64,000 nucleotides of DNA from Chitinophaga agrisoli (GTDB taxonomy: Bacteria > Bacteroidota > Bacteroidia > Chitinophagales > Chitinophagaceae): NCBI RefSeq assembly GCF_008386695.1, contig NZ_VUOC01000002.1:1356481-1420480 (forward strand), given 5' to 3'. This document shows, one piece after another, positions 34,446 through 43,112 of the stretch. The notes beneath the pieces were generated by a model. It ran no database searches. It saw only the letters and a program-made list of their open reading frames with translations, and had not been told where the DNA came from. The first letter of the stretch is position 1; the number at the start of each line of letters is the position of its first letter. Position numbers and translations under genes: made by a program.

Positions 34446-35508
34446 ACTATTGGTGTTTGCAGCGGGTTTGCTATTTATTGCCGGCGTTAATACATTTAGC
34501 GGCCTGGCAGACAACGCGTTCAATACCGGCGACACCGTATTGTTTAAAACACCGGAAAATTTCCCATCTCCGGTGTATACGTTCCAGGGCAATCCGCTTA
34601 CTTTAAATGGCTTTAAGCTAGGCCGGGAACTGTTCTACGACCCGATCCTGTCTAAAGACAGATCAATATCCTGCGCCAATTGCCACCAGCAATTTGCAGC
34701 GTTTGCCCAACTGGATCATCCGGTAAGCCATGGGGTGGATGACTGCCTTGGTACCCGCAATACCCCTGCCCTGTTTAACCTGGCCTGGCAGCAGGAGTTT
34801 ATGTGGGATGGCGGCGTCAATCATATTGAAGTATCGCCGCTTAATGCGCTCACGAGCGATTGCGAGATGGCTAATAACTTACCGGAGATTGTGGACCGGT
34901 TAAAAAAGTCTGATAAATATATAGCGCTTTTTCAACAGGCTTTTCATACCACTGACATCAACTCCCAGTTACTGCTTAAAGCGCTTACACAATTTACAGG
35001 AACGCTTATATCTGCCAATGCTAAGTATGATAAGGTGATGCGGCATGAAGAGGGCGCACAGTTCGATAGCGAAGAAGCAGCCGGCTATACTTTGTTTAAA
35101 GCAAAGTGCGCAGCCTGCCACCGGGAGCCGCTGTTTACAGACCTTTCGTACCGTAGCAACGGCCTGGACACCCGTTCTGATGACGCCGGCAGGGATACCA
35201 TTACACACCAGGATGCTGATCATGGGCTGTTTAAGGTGCCTTCCCTGCGGAATGTGGAAGTATCCGGCCCTTATATGCACGACGGGCGCTTTGACAATTT
35301 AGCGCAGGTGCTGGAGCATTATAATGCCGGAATGGCCAGTCCGGACAATCTGGACCCGCTGTTTAAACCAGCGACCAAACCGGGCATCACGTTAAGCATG
35401 CAGGAGCAAACGCAACTGACCGCTTTTCTGAAAACATTGACAGATCACGAATTTTTAACTGATCCTGCATTCCAGGACACCCATAAAAACAATGAACAAT
35501 ATGAGTAA
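34435..35508 (+). CDS. MbnH-like dihaem cytochrome c peroxidase
   Basis: Periplasmic dihaem enzyme of 357 residues. The signal peptide (MKIKLLVFAAGLLFIAGVNT) makes ATG 34435 preferable to ATG 34417. Two haem c sites are CANCH at about 80-84 and CAACH at about 225-229. Downstream, KVPSLRNVEVSGPYMHDGRF is the CCP/MauG-family segment. MbnH and MauG use a bis-Fe(IV)-like state to oxidise tryptophan on a partner protein; the adjacent MbnP is the likely substrate. An AGGTAGG lies just before the start. The 3' end overlaps the next gene by 17 bases. Confidence 0.88.
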   Translation: MKIKLLVFAAGLLFIAGVNTFSGLADNAFNTGDTVLFKTPENFPSPVYTFQGNPLTLNGFKLGRELFYDPILSKDRSISCANCHQQFAAFAQLDHPVSHGVDDCLGTRNTPALFNLAWQQEFMWDGGVNHIEVSPLNALTSDCEMANNLPEIVDRLKKSDKYIALFQQAFHTTDINSQLLLKALTQFTGTLISANAKYDKVMRHEEGAQFDSEEAAGYTLFKAKCAACHREPLFTDLSYRSNGLDTRSDDAGRDTITHQDADHGLFKVPSLRNVEVSGPYMHDGRFDNLAQVLEHYNAGMASPDNLDPLFKPATKPGITLSMQEQTQLTAFLKTLTDHEFLTDPAFQDTHKNNEQYE

Positions 35509-35941
35509 AAGAGTAGTTATCCGGGAGAAAGAGCCAAAGGCCTATGAGATCATGTTTGAGTTTGAAAAGTATCTTTCCAAAACCAATTTAGCGCCCTCCT
35601 TAAAGGAGCTTATCAAGATCAGGGTTTCTCAGATCAACGGCTGTGCATTCTGCATAGACCTGCACACGAAAGACGCCCGGAAAATGGGAGAAACGGAACA
35701 GCGGATCTTTGCGCTGAGCGCATGGCGGGAAACGCCGTTTTTTAATGAAACGGAAAGGGCGGTGCTGGCGTTGGCGGAAGAAATTACATTTATACACAAA
35801 GGCGTTTCTGACGAGACTTACCAACAGGCCGCCAGACTGATGGACGAACAAACACTGTCACAGGCCATCATGGCAATTATTGCTATCAACGCCTGGAACA
35901 GGATTGGTATTACCACACACCAGCAGCCCAGTTTAGATTAA
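35492..35941 (+). CDS. Carboxymuconolactone decarboxylase / AhpD-family protein
   Basis: A 149-residue cytoplasmic protein of the AhpD-like fold. The redox motif is CAFCIDLH with both cysteines, followed by the conserved His. LKELIKIRVSQINGC precedes it and TERAVLALAEEITFI follows, as in the CMD family. Such proteins work as peroxidases or thiol reductants, though substrates are rarely known. ATG 35492 or 35501 may be the start. It is last gene of the four-gene operon and is followed by a strong terminator. Confidence 0.88.
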   Translation: MNNMSKRVVIREKEPKAYEIMFEFEKYLSKTNLAPSLKELIKIRVSQINGCAFCIDLHTKDARKMGETEQRIFALSAWRETPFFNETERAVLALAEEITFIHKGVSDETYQQAARLMDEQTLSQAIMAIIAINAWNRIGITTHQQPSLD

Positions 35942-35953
35942 CGGATCTGCGCA

Positions 35954-35996
35954 TAAAAAAAGGGAGTTGCCACATGATGACAACTCCCTTTTTTTT
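35954..35996. terminator. Bidirectional intrinsic terminator
   Basis: AGGGAGTTG at 35961-35969 pairs with CAACTCCCT at 35981-35989, with a run of A before and T after. It serves the AhpD-like gene and the convergent cupin gene. Confidence 0.9.
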
Positions 35997-36007
35997 GAAT
36001 GCTAATA

Positions 36008-36418
36008 TCATTCCGGAGCGATGAAAGGTTTGCCTTTGTCGCCAATGAAAACAGCGAGTAATTTAACGGGTTTGGTCTTGCTCAGATTCTTCGTGGACCC
36101 GTGCAATTTGTTAGGCTCTTCATAAAAAGCATCGCCGGCTTTATAATGATACACCTTACCGTCAAATGTAGATTCAAATTCGCCTTCTATCACATAAGCG
36201 AAAGTAGGTATCGGGTGACGGTGGCCGGGAGACACTTCACCTGGCTCAAAAGTTACCAGCACCATTTTCACTTCCTGGTTCTTCAGGGAGGCCGTATTTA
36301 ACAATTTTGTAAGCACTACCTGCGGTGGCGTTTTTGTAACGTCGTCATGCTGTTGTGCCTTTACGGAGGTGATGAAAAAGCCGGTAATTGCCAATGCGGT
36401 CAATGCTAATTTTCTCAT
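36008..36418 (-). CDS. Secreted cupin-domain protein
   Basis: A 136-residue exported protein with a signal peptide (cleavage near VKAQ, residue 21) and a single cupin_2 domain. Cupin motif 1 is GHRHPIPTFAYVIEGEFE, with two His and a Glu as likely metal ligands; motif 2 carries AGDAFYEEPNKLHGS. Such proteins bind Fe, Mn or Ni, and some are dioxygenases; the role here is unknown. It is transcribed alone, convergent with the AhpD-like gene, but its promoter carries the MocR-type site, so it probably belongs to the same regulon. Confidence 0.85.
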   Translation of the reverse strand: MRKLALTALAITGFFITSVKAQQHDDVTKTPPQVVLTKLLNTASLKNQEVKMVLVTFEPGEVSPGHRHPIPTFAYVIEGEFESTFDGKVYHYKAGDAFYEEPNKLHGSTKNLSKTKPVKLLAVFIGDKGKPFIAPE

Positions 36419-36437
36419 GATCTTTAATTTTATCAGG

Positions 36438-36475
36438 CAAAATTAGCTGCTGCGCTGGACCCGTTCAGGGTCCAG
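36438..36475 (-). promoter_or_regulatory. Cupin promoter with CTGGACCC site 30 bp before TAATTTTG
   Basis: On the minus strand CTGGACCC starts at 36475 and TAATTTTG at 36445, exactly 30 bp later, as in the two other promoters. Here the site is also one arm of a palindrome (CTGGACCC-N5-GGGTCCAG). A distal copy at 24 bp is only weakly preserved (5 of 8 bases). Confidence 0.55.
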
Positions 36476-36508
36476 TTATGAAAGAGTGGATGGGCCACGG
36501 GCTGGCCC

Positions 36509-38881
36509 CTACTCTGCTTTAAGGCTGTTTACAGGGTTCACAACAGCCGCTTTTACCGCCTGGTAGCTTACGGTTGCCAGTGTGATCAGCAGTGCGCCGA
36601 TGGCCGCGATCGCAAATATCCACCAGGATAGTTGTGTGCGGTAATTGTATTGCAGCAGCCAGCGATGCAGGAAGTACCAGGCCAACGGAATTGCGATGGC
36701 ACAGGAGATCACCACCAGCCCTACAAAATCTTTCGACAGCATTTGCCAGAGATTGAAGACAGACGCGCCCAGCACTTTGCGTATGCCGATCTCCTTTGTA
36801 CGTTTTTCCGCCACAAAAGACGCCAATCCAAACAGCCCCAGACAGGAAATAAAAATGGCCAGCACCGCAAAGAAAGTGATCAGATTACCAACACGCTCTT
36901 CGTCGTTGAATTTTTTGGCATATTCTTCATCTATGAATTTATATACAAAGGGACTGCCGGGATTGTACCGGGCAAATACGGCTGATATTTTGGCCAACCC
37001 TTCCCGCAGGGGAACACCGGGTTTGATGCGAACAGTGATTATCCGGGCCCAGGCAGGGTTAAGGTGAAAAATAACCGGCAGTACGGGCGCATAGGGAGAT
37101 TCCATCACCATATCCTTTATTACACCAATGATAGGATGATCCTGGCCAAACACACGGATGACCTGTCCTATTGGTTCCTTAAAGCCGGTGAGTTTAACAG
37201 CAGATTCGTTTAATATAAGCGCGCCGGTATCGGCAGGGTAACTCCGGGAAAAGTCGCGTCCTTCCTTTATGGTCCAGCCAACTGTATTACCAAAATCATG
37301 AGACACGGCAATGGTGCCGGGGCTTACTACAGTGGCAGGATCCTTCCCTTTCCAGTCGATCAGGTTATTAGACCATACTTCTGTAGTGGCACTGTTAGAC
37401 TGCGCCATATCTGCAACGGCGCCGGTTTGCAGTAGCTCATTCCGGATGGCGTCATAATGTTCCTGCCCTTGTATATCCGGCGTATTCATATCAATTGTGA
37501 TAAGGCCTTCGCGGGTATACCCCACCGGCCGGTGGCGCGCGTGCTGTACCTGGCGGTAAACGATAAAGGTGCTGATCATTAGCGCTATGGACACCGTGAA
37601 TTGTATTACTACCAGCGCTTTGCGGGGAACTGCCGCAAAACGGCCTGCCCGGAAAGTACCTTTCAGCACCTTTACCGGTTCGAAACCGGAAAGGTAAAAT
37701 GCCGGATAGCTGCCGGAAACAAGCCCGGTCAGTAAAGTGAAGCCCAGTACAAACAACCAGAACAGTGGAGCGCTCCAGGGAATGGACATCAATTTATCAG
37801 AGAGGCCGTTGAAGAATGGCAGGGATAGCTGCACCAGCAAGAGGGCAATTACCAGCGCCAACAATGCCACTGTCAGCGATTCGCTGAGGAACTGCCCGAT
37901 CAGCTGCCCGCGGAATGAGCCAATGGCCTTGCGGATACCTACTTCGCGGCTGCGCTTTTCACTGCGGGCGGTGGAAAGGTTCATAAAATTAATACAGGCC
38001 AGCAGCAGTACAAATATGCCAATGGCGCCTATCAGCCGTACCATGCCGATACGGCCACCCGTTTGAAGACCGTCCTTAAACTCGCTGTAGAGATGCCATT
38101 TTTCCATAGGGATCAACACCAGCGCCTCCTTGGTAAATGTAATATGCACGGTAGGCACAGTTGCAATCTTACGGTTCACGTTATCAATATTGGCATGGTC
38201 CGCCAGCTGTACAAACAGCCGGCACATATGATTCTCCCACTCCGTTTGCGCCTTTTTTATCCATTCCGCGCCATTGACATATCTGCGCCAGGGCAGCAGC
38301 AGCTTCACGTTTCGATGCGTGGTATTATAAGGCAGGTCTTCATAGACGCCTGCCACTTTCATATCTATTTTGTTATCCAGGCGAAGTATCTGGTTCAGGG
38401 GATCAGCATCGCCGAAAAGCGCCCTGGCGGTTGATTGCGCCAATAGCAAAGAAGAAGGGTCTTTTAATGCGTCCGGCGTGCCGCTTACCATTTTCAGGAA
38501 CATATCAGGAAATGCCTCCTGCGCCCATACGCCTGTTTGCGAGATCTTTTTATCACCTGTGGCCAGGATATGCGCCTCTTCGTACGACACCAGGGTTACG
38601 TGTTTGAAATCGTCCGCATACTTATCGCGGAGCTCATATCCCATCGGTATGGAGGCGGTTCCCCCTGTATAAACAACATTATCAAACGTGGCCTCTACCA
38701 TTACCTGTGCTATCCGCTTATAATGCCTATGATAGGTATCAAAGGAAACCTCATCCCAGATCCAGAGCCCGATCAGTAACGCCACCGCCATGCCGGTGGC
38801 CAGGCCCGTAATATTGATGGCGGAGTATAATTTGCTGTGCCGCAGGTTGCGGAAGGCAATCTTCAGGTAGTTTTTCAGCAT
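36509..38881 (-). CDS. FtsX/MacB-type ABC transporter permease
   Basis: Inner-membrane permease of 790 residues with the duplicated layout common in Bacteroidota. The N-terminus is MLKNYLKIAFRNLRHSKLYS, then a MacB_PCD periplasmic domain. A first FtsX domain has NFMNLSTARSEKRSREVGIR, and after a second periplasmic domain another FtsX domain has KRTKEIGIRKVLGA. It would act in efflux, lipoprotein or peptide handling. No ATPase gene is adjacent. ATG at 38881 is chosen because the upstream in-frame extension covers a predicted sigma-54 promoter and does not resemble the family start. Confidence 0.9.
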   Translation of the reverse strand: MLKNYLKIAFRNLRHSKLYSAINITGLATGMAVALLIGLWIWDEVSFDTYHRHYKRIAQVMVEATFDNVVYTGGTASIPMGYELRDKYADDFKHVTLVSYEEAHILATGDKKISQTGVWAQEAFPDMFLKMVSGTPDALKDPSSLLLAQSTARALFGDADPLNQILRLDNKIDMKVAGVYEDLPYNTTHRNVKLLLPWRRYVNGAEWIKKAQTEWENHMCRLFVQLADHANIDNVNRKIATVPTVHITFTKEALVLIPMEKWHLYSEFKDGLQTGGRIGMVRLIGAIGIFVLLLACINFMNLSTARSEKRSREVGIRKAIGSFRGQLIGQFLSESLTVALLALVIALLLVQLSLPFFNGLSDKLMSIPWSAPLFWLFVLGFTLLTGLVSGSYPAFYLSGFEPVKVLKGTFRAGRFAAVPRKALVVIQFTVSIALMISTFIVYRQVQHARHRPVGYTREGLITIDMNTPDIQGQEHYDAIRNELLQTGAVADMAQSNSATTEVWSNNLIDWKGKDPATVVSPGTIAVSHDFGNTVGWTIKEGRDFSRSYPADTGALILNESAVKLTGFKEPIGQVIRVFGQDHPIIGVIKDMVMESPYAPVLPVIFHLNPAWARIITVRIKPGVPLREGLAKISAVFARYNPGSPFVYKFIDEEYAKKFNDEERVGNLITFFAVLAIFISCLGLFGLASFVAEKRTKEIGIRKVLGASVFNLWQMLSKDFVGLVVISCAIAIPLAWYFLHRWLLQYNYRTQLSWWIFAIAAIGALLITLATVSYQAVKAAVVNPVNSLKAE

Positions 38882-38916
38882 AAACGTTTCATTATAAGGC
38901 AGTGATGTAAAGGGAA

Positions 38917-38932
38917 AGCGAACAATGTACCA
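38917..38932 (-). promoter_or_regulatory. Predicted sigma-54 promoter of the ABC permease
   Basis: On the minus strand TGGTACATTGTTCGCT has GG and GC at the exact -24/-12 spacing of the consensus TGGCACG-N4-TTGCW, with nine of twelve positions matching. The start codon lies about 36 bases downstream. A palindrome at 38986-39001 lies where an enhancer-binding activator would sit. Confidence 0.55.
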
Positions 38933-38985
38933 AAGAGCTAAGTTATTAGTGCTCAATAGTGTTTTAATGATCTTACTATTGGAGT

Positions 38986-39001
38986 TGTCCGGAATCGGAC
39001 A
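38986..39001. promoter_or_regulatory. Palindrome TGTCCG-N4-CGGACA, candidate activator site
   Basis: A perfect 6-bp inverted repeat with a four-base centre, about 54 bp upstream of the predicted -24 element. It has no T-run and looks like a binding site for a dimeric activator of the NtrC class, not a terminator. Confidence 0.5.
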
Positions 39002-39018
39002 CTGGTGTTCATTAATGA

Positions 39019-39055
39019 AAACAGGACAAGCAGTAAAATACCACTTGTCCTGTTT
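39019..39055 (-). terminator. Hairpin after the GH31 gene
   Basis: AAACAGGACAAG at 39019-39030 pairs perfectly with CTTGTCCTGTTT at 39044-39055, just beyond the GH31 stop at 39079. It is a likely intrinsic terminator, the A/T ends of the stem supplying the U-rich side. Confidence 0.75.
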
Positions 39056-39078
39056 GGAGATATTATCTGCCGGCGTTA

Positions 39079-41247
39079 TTAGCGCGCTGTTTTTATCTCG
39101 CCGCCTTTTAAATTTATCAGGCCTGTATATACCTGGCCGTTTTTAAGCACTATGGCTTCCACCTGATGGATGTCCTGGTTAATATTATACTTACCCAAAC
39201 GGGACATCATATTAATTTTTGTGACGCCATTTTTCTCTGCTGCCTGGAATTTAAGCAGGCTATAAGCGCCGGTTTTAAAACCCCAGCCCTCGCCGGCATC
39301 CCAATATAACTCGCCACTGGCTTTACCCTGGGCATCCAGGCATATAAACAGGGTTAGTTTGTCTATTGACTGTTCATTGGTATGCTGGATAGTTTTTCCT
39401 GCAGGAATAATGCTGCCGCCCTTGAGCAGCAGTTTCGCCTGATAGGGATCAGACTGATCGCCATCAACCAGCTGTAACGGTTCCCAGATCCCTTTAGGCA
39501 GTTGCGGGTCTTTGGCAAAAGAAGGTATCACCAGCAGATCTTTGCCGAGCAAAAATACCTGGTCCTCTGCCCTTAGCCCTGGATCTGCAGGATCGTCAAA
39601 AAACACGGGACACATTAACGGCAAGCCGGTTGTATGTGCATTGTAGAACAAGGTATAGAGGTAAGGCAGCAAACGGTATCGCCGTTCCAGCGCTATCCTT
39701 GACGTTTTTTCAATATCTGCGCCAAATGCCCAGGGCTCTTTGTCATTAGTGCCCGCGCAGGCATGGCCCCTGGCAAAAGGCATGAATACGCCAAAGCCCA
39801 GCCATTTTGCCCACAGATCTGCGCTGGTATTGCCTAAGAAACCGCCAATATCCGGTCCGCTAAAAGGCTGTCCGGATAAGCCAAGCGTAATGGACATGGG
39901 TACGGATACTTTCATAAACCGCTCATCGGCATAGTTATCCCCGGTCCAGGTGGCTGCAAAACGCTGCCCGCCCAGCAGGTTAGCCCGTGTTAAAATAAAG
40001 GGCCGTTTATCGGGTTTGGCAGCCATCACCCCCTCCCGGGTTGCCTGCACCATCAACCTGCCAAAAGCATTATGGTATAACAGGTGTGGCCCTGCCGGTA
40101 AGCCGCCGCCACCACGATGAGGCGTGTTATACGGCATGGTGCCCAGCCGCAGCTCCTTAGGGAAGTCGTTATCATTCACTGCAGGTTCATTCATATCATT
40201 CCAGATCCCATCCATACCGTTGGCCAGGAAATCACGATACAAGCCGGCCCACCACTGGCGGGTGCGGGGCATGGTAAAATCCGGAAAGGCGCAGTCGCCC
40301 GGCCATACTTTTCCATGGTATTCTTTTCCGGTGGTATCCTTCACCCAAACGTCCTTTGCCGTACCTGATTGATACACGGCGTAGCTGCTATCGAACTTAA
40401 CGCCGGGATCTATCATAAACACGGAATGAAAATTCTTTGCGTGCAGGTCTGCATTCAGCTGCTTAGGGTTGGGGAAATTCTTTTTGCTAAAGGTGAATAC
40501 CCGGTAACCTTCCATATAGTCGATATCCATCCAGATGGCATCACAGGGGATCTGTTTTAAACGGAAGGTATCCGCAATCTCCCTTACGCGTTTTTCCGTG
40601 CCATAGGAGAAGCGGCATTGCTGGTAACCTAAGGCCCACCTGGGCGGCATTTCAATAGTGCCGGTTAATTCCGCCAGCCCTTTTACTACATCCTGCGGAG
40701 ATTTCCGGTCTATCACAAACACCCGGAACAGGGCGCCTTCCGTATTAAATTCGATCTTATCCGGGTTGGTGGTCAGCTCAGATTTCCAGGGGCTGTCAAA
40801 CAGGATCCCAAAGGCGGTGCCGTCTTTTCTTACGCCCAGTACCCAGGGGTGGGTTTGGTAAAGCCGCTTGCCATCGTCTGTACCATAGGCGCCGTTATCT
40901 GTGTTCCAGAGTTTGATGGTTTGACCATTCCTCAGCAGCGGGCCGGTTACTTCTCCTCCCCCATACAGGCTGATCTCGCCTTTCAAACGAACACTGGCAT
41001 TTGCCTTACCATCTGTTAAGGAAAATTCAGGGATGATGCTCCAGCTGGCCGGCACGGCGGCATGTATGGATGGATTGCCCTGTAGCATCAATGACGGCGT
41101 TTTGGATGCATCAAAACCGGCCGGAATAAAGGCCGCAATTGAATTGCCTACTAGGCCGGATTGTTTGATTGGAATATCCTGCGCATAAGACGCGGACCAT
41201 AGAAAGAACGCAATAAAAAACAGGTAATATCTCGACGATCGTGTCAT
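39079..41247 (-). CDS. Glycoside hydrolase family 31 alpha-glucosidase
   Basis: Exported alpha-glycosidase of 722 residues. The signal peptide (MTRSSRYYLFFIAFFLWSAS, cleavage after YAQ) places the start at ATG 41247; the longer frame to 41334 runs through a terminator. An N-terminal beta-sandwich precedes a TIM barrel with IPCDAIWMDIDYM, the catalytic nucleophile Asp351 in WNDMNEP and the likely acid/base Asp437 in WTGDNYA. GH31 enzymes cut alpha-1,4/1,6-glucosidic bonds, though some are xylosidases. It lies after SusC/SusD and its neighbour regulator is SusR-like, so maltodextrin or another alpha-glucan is the likely substrate. Confidence 0.93.
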   Translation of the reverse strand: MTRSSRYYLFFIAFFLWSASYAQDIPIKQSGLVGNSIAAFIPAGFDASKTPSLMLQGNPSIHAAVPASWSIIPEFSLTDGKANASVRLKGEISLYGGGEVTGPLLRNGQTIKLWNTDNGAYGTDDGKRLYQTHPWVLGVRKDGTAFGILFDSPWKSELTTNPDKIEFNTEGALFRVFVIDRKSPQDVVKGLAELTGTIEMPPRWALGYQQCRFSYGTEKRVREIADTFRLKQIPCDAIWMDIDYMEGYRVFTFSKKNFPNPKQLNADLHAKNFHSVFMIDPGVKFDSSYAVYQSGTAKDVWVKDTTGKEYHGKVWPGDCAFPDFTMPRTRQWWAGLYRDFLANGMDGIWNDMNEPAVNDNDFPKELRLGTMPYNTPHRGGGGLPAGPHLLYHNAFGRLMVQATREGVMAAKPDKRPFILTRANLLGGQRFAATWTGDNYADERFMKVSVPMSITLGLSGQPFSGPDIGGFLGNTSADLWAKWLGFGVFMPFARGHACAGTNDKEPWAFGADIEKTSRIALERRYRLLPYLYTLFYNAHTTGLPLMCPVFFDDPADPGLRAEDQVFLLGKDLLVIPSFAKDPQLPKGIWEPLQLVDGDQSDPYQAKLLLKGGSIIPAGKTIQHTNEQSIDKLTLFICLDAQGKASGELYWDAGEGWGFKTGAYSLLKFQAAEKNGVTKINMMSRLGKYNINQDIHQVEAIVLKNGQVYTGLINLKGGEIKTAR

Positions 41248-41276
41248 GAAATAACTGGCAGTTAGGTGAATGAATT

Positions 41277-41321
41277 GAAAAACCTGCTGCCCCATACCAT
41301 AACACGGTTGGGACAGCAGGT
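41277..41321 (-). terminator. Intrinsic terminator between SusD and GH31
   Basis: ACCTGCTG at 41282-41289 pairs with CAGCAGGT at 41314-41321, with an inner CCCA/TGGG extension. On the minus strand the hairpin is followed by TTTTT. It should reduce read-through from SusCD into the GH31 gene. Confidence 0.75.
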
Positions 41322-41342
41322 GGAATGTTAGCACAAAGGACT

Positions 41343-43094
41343 TTAGTAGCCCGGGTTTTGTACAAATTGCGGGTTGGCGCCCATAATATCGCGGCCTATC
41401 GGGAATATGATCGTGTGGTTATCTGGATCTGGTTTCTTATCCCACCAGGTGCCGGTAGTAAATACGCCCCAGCGGATCAGATCCGTACGGCGGCGGTTTT
41501 CGCCAAAGAACTCGCGGCCCCATTCATCCAGCATCTCCTGGTCAGTGAGCTGGCTGCCATCTGGTTTATACAGGCTTGGAGAACCGGCCGGGTAGTTGCG
41601 CTGGCGCACGGCATTCAGCAGAATTGCGGCGCCCGCCTTATCGCCCGTGCGGTATTTACATTCCGCAAGCGTATAATAGATCTCTGACAAACGCACCTCT
41701 GCATAGGCGGATGTAATACGGTTAGGATCAGGTGTAGGATACAGCGGATATTTCAGGAAAAATACACCGGAGTTATGGTCCGCATGATCCATATTTGATG
41801 TCTTATCCGAAATTTTTGTCCCGGGTTTTGCATCAAAGAACCATCCCACCTGGTCGCGGATAAACAGCGGGTAGTTGCCCTTATTGCCCTTCACAGAGTC
41901 CGTTACCAGCCGGCCGTTCACCTGGTGCTGGTATGGCAGGTAGCCGAAAAGGAACATGCCTTCACGTTTACTGTTGCCCAGGTTCTTGTACAGTTTCAGG
42001 CGATAGTCATCGGGGTAATGCTGGAACTTAACAAAAGGTTTGCCCAGTTTAAAGCTATATTCAACGCTATCTACATCCCTGCCGGGTTGCAGCGCGTATT
42101 TGGGATTGGACTGACCAAAGTCCGTAAATCCGCAATATAAGGGCGCGGCATCGTAGGTCAATGCCCAGAAATACATACCGCCATCATACTGCCAGTGCGT
42201 ACGCGCCAGCGTGGATGGGAAGCCATAGATCACTTCTGACTGAGGGCCGGTATTGGTATAATCAAAAGGCGCATCCCAGCGGGTATCCAGCTGATAGCTG
42301 CCATATTTGCCGTCTATGATATCCTGGCTAAGTTTGGCGCAATCTGCAAACTTGTCCTGGTTAATATACACTTTGGCGTTGAAATACAGGCGCATCAGCA
42401 ATGCGGCTGCGCCAGCCTGTGTCCAGCGGCCAATGCTGTTATTGGTGGTTCCGTCAATGACCAGTGCTTCGCGTTTAGGCAGATCCGGCAGGGCTGCCTT
42501 CAACTCTGACTCAATGTAGTTAAAGGTTTCTTCCGGAGTTGATTGTTTGTTGCCCTGGGTGGTATGTTTTACATCTGTTATGATCTCGATATTACGGTAA
42601 AAATCAAAAGCCCTTAAATATAACCAGGCCCGCAATGTTCTAAGCTCCGCTTTAAAATCGGCCAGCTCTGTTGCCGTAACATTGAGTTTAACCGGGTCTG
42701 TAATACTTTCCATATCCTGCAGCGAGTTGGTGCAGAGTACTATACCCTGGTAAAAAGCGGTCCAGGAATCACTGGTGAACCTATCTGTTGTATTCCAGGT
42801 GTGATAGTGCATGCGCTGGTAGTAACCCCCATCCTGCCAATCGCCCTGGCGGTTAAAGGTGCCTATCTCGTCCGTGCTGTTTTCCTCAACGGAATAACTA
42901 TCGCCTCCCTGTATGCTCCAATAAGAGTGCTCAAATGGCCGCAAAAAATCCCTGATCACATCATCGCGCCTGGTAAGGAACTGTGACTGATCCACTTTAT
43001 CATAAACATGCTCATCCAATTTTGTGCAGCTTCCCAGCATCAGGGCGGCGGCCAAAGTGGCGTTTGTTATATATTTCTTATACGTGTTTTTCAT
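41343..43094 (-). CDS. SusD-family lipoprotein of the alpha-glucan locus
   Basis: Surface glycan-binding lipoprotein of 583 residues. A lipoprotein signal ends at LMLGSC with Cys23. Many aromatic residues lie near the N-terminus (YWSIQGGDSYSV, HYHTWNTTDRF), as expected for sugar stacking. The C-terminal block is RLSEIYYTLAECKYRTGDK, then WGREFFGENRRRTDLIRWG. It lies 18 bases after SusC. The linked GH31 enzyme and SusR-like regulator suggest maltodextrin or a similar alpha-glucan as ligand. Confidence 0.93.
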   Translation of the reverse strand: MKNTYKKYITNATLAAALMLGSCTKLDEHVYDKVDQSQFLTRRDDVIRDFLRPFEHSYWSIQGGDSYSVEENSTDEIGTFNRQGDWQDGGYYQRMHYHTWNTTDRFTSDSWTAFYQGIVLCTNSLQDMESITDPVKLNVTATELADFKAELRTLRAWLYLRAFDFYRNIEIITDVKHTTQGNKQSTPEETFNYIESELKAALPDLPKREALVIDGTTNNSIGRWTQAGAAALLMRLYFNAKVYINQDKFADCAKLSQDIIDGKYGSYQLDTRWDAPFDYTNTGPQSEVIYGFPSTLARTHWQYDGGMYFWALTYDAAPLYCGFTDFGQSNPKYALQPGRDVDSVEYSFKLGKPFVKFQHYPDDYRLKLYKNLGNSKREGMFLFGYLPYQHQVNGRLVTDSVKGNKGNYPLFIRDQVGWFFDAKPGTKISDKTSNMDHADHNSGVFFLKYPLYPTPDPNRITSAYAEVRLSEIYYTLAECKYRTGDKAGAAILLNAVRQRNYPAGSPSLYKPDGSQLTDQEMLDEWGREFFGENRRRTDLIRWGVFTTGTWWDKKPDPDNHTIIFPIGRDIMGANPQFVQNPGY

Positions 43095-43112
43095 ACTGTA
43101 CCGGTTGATTGT

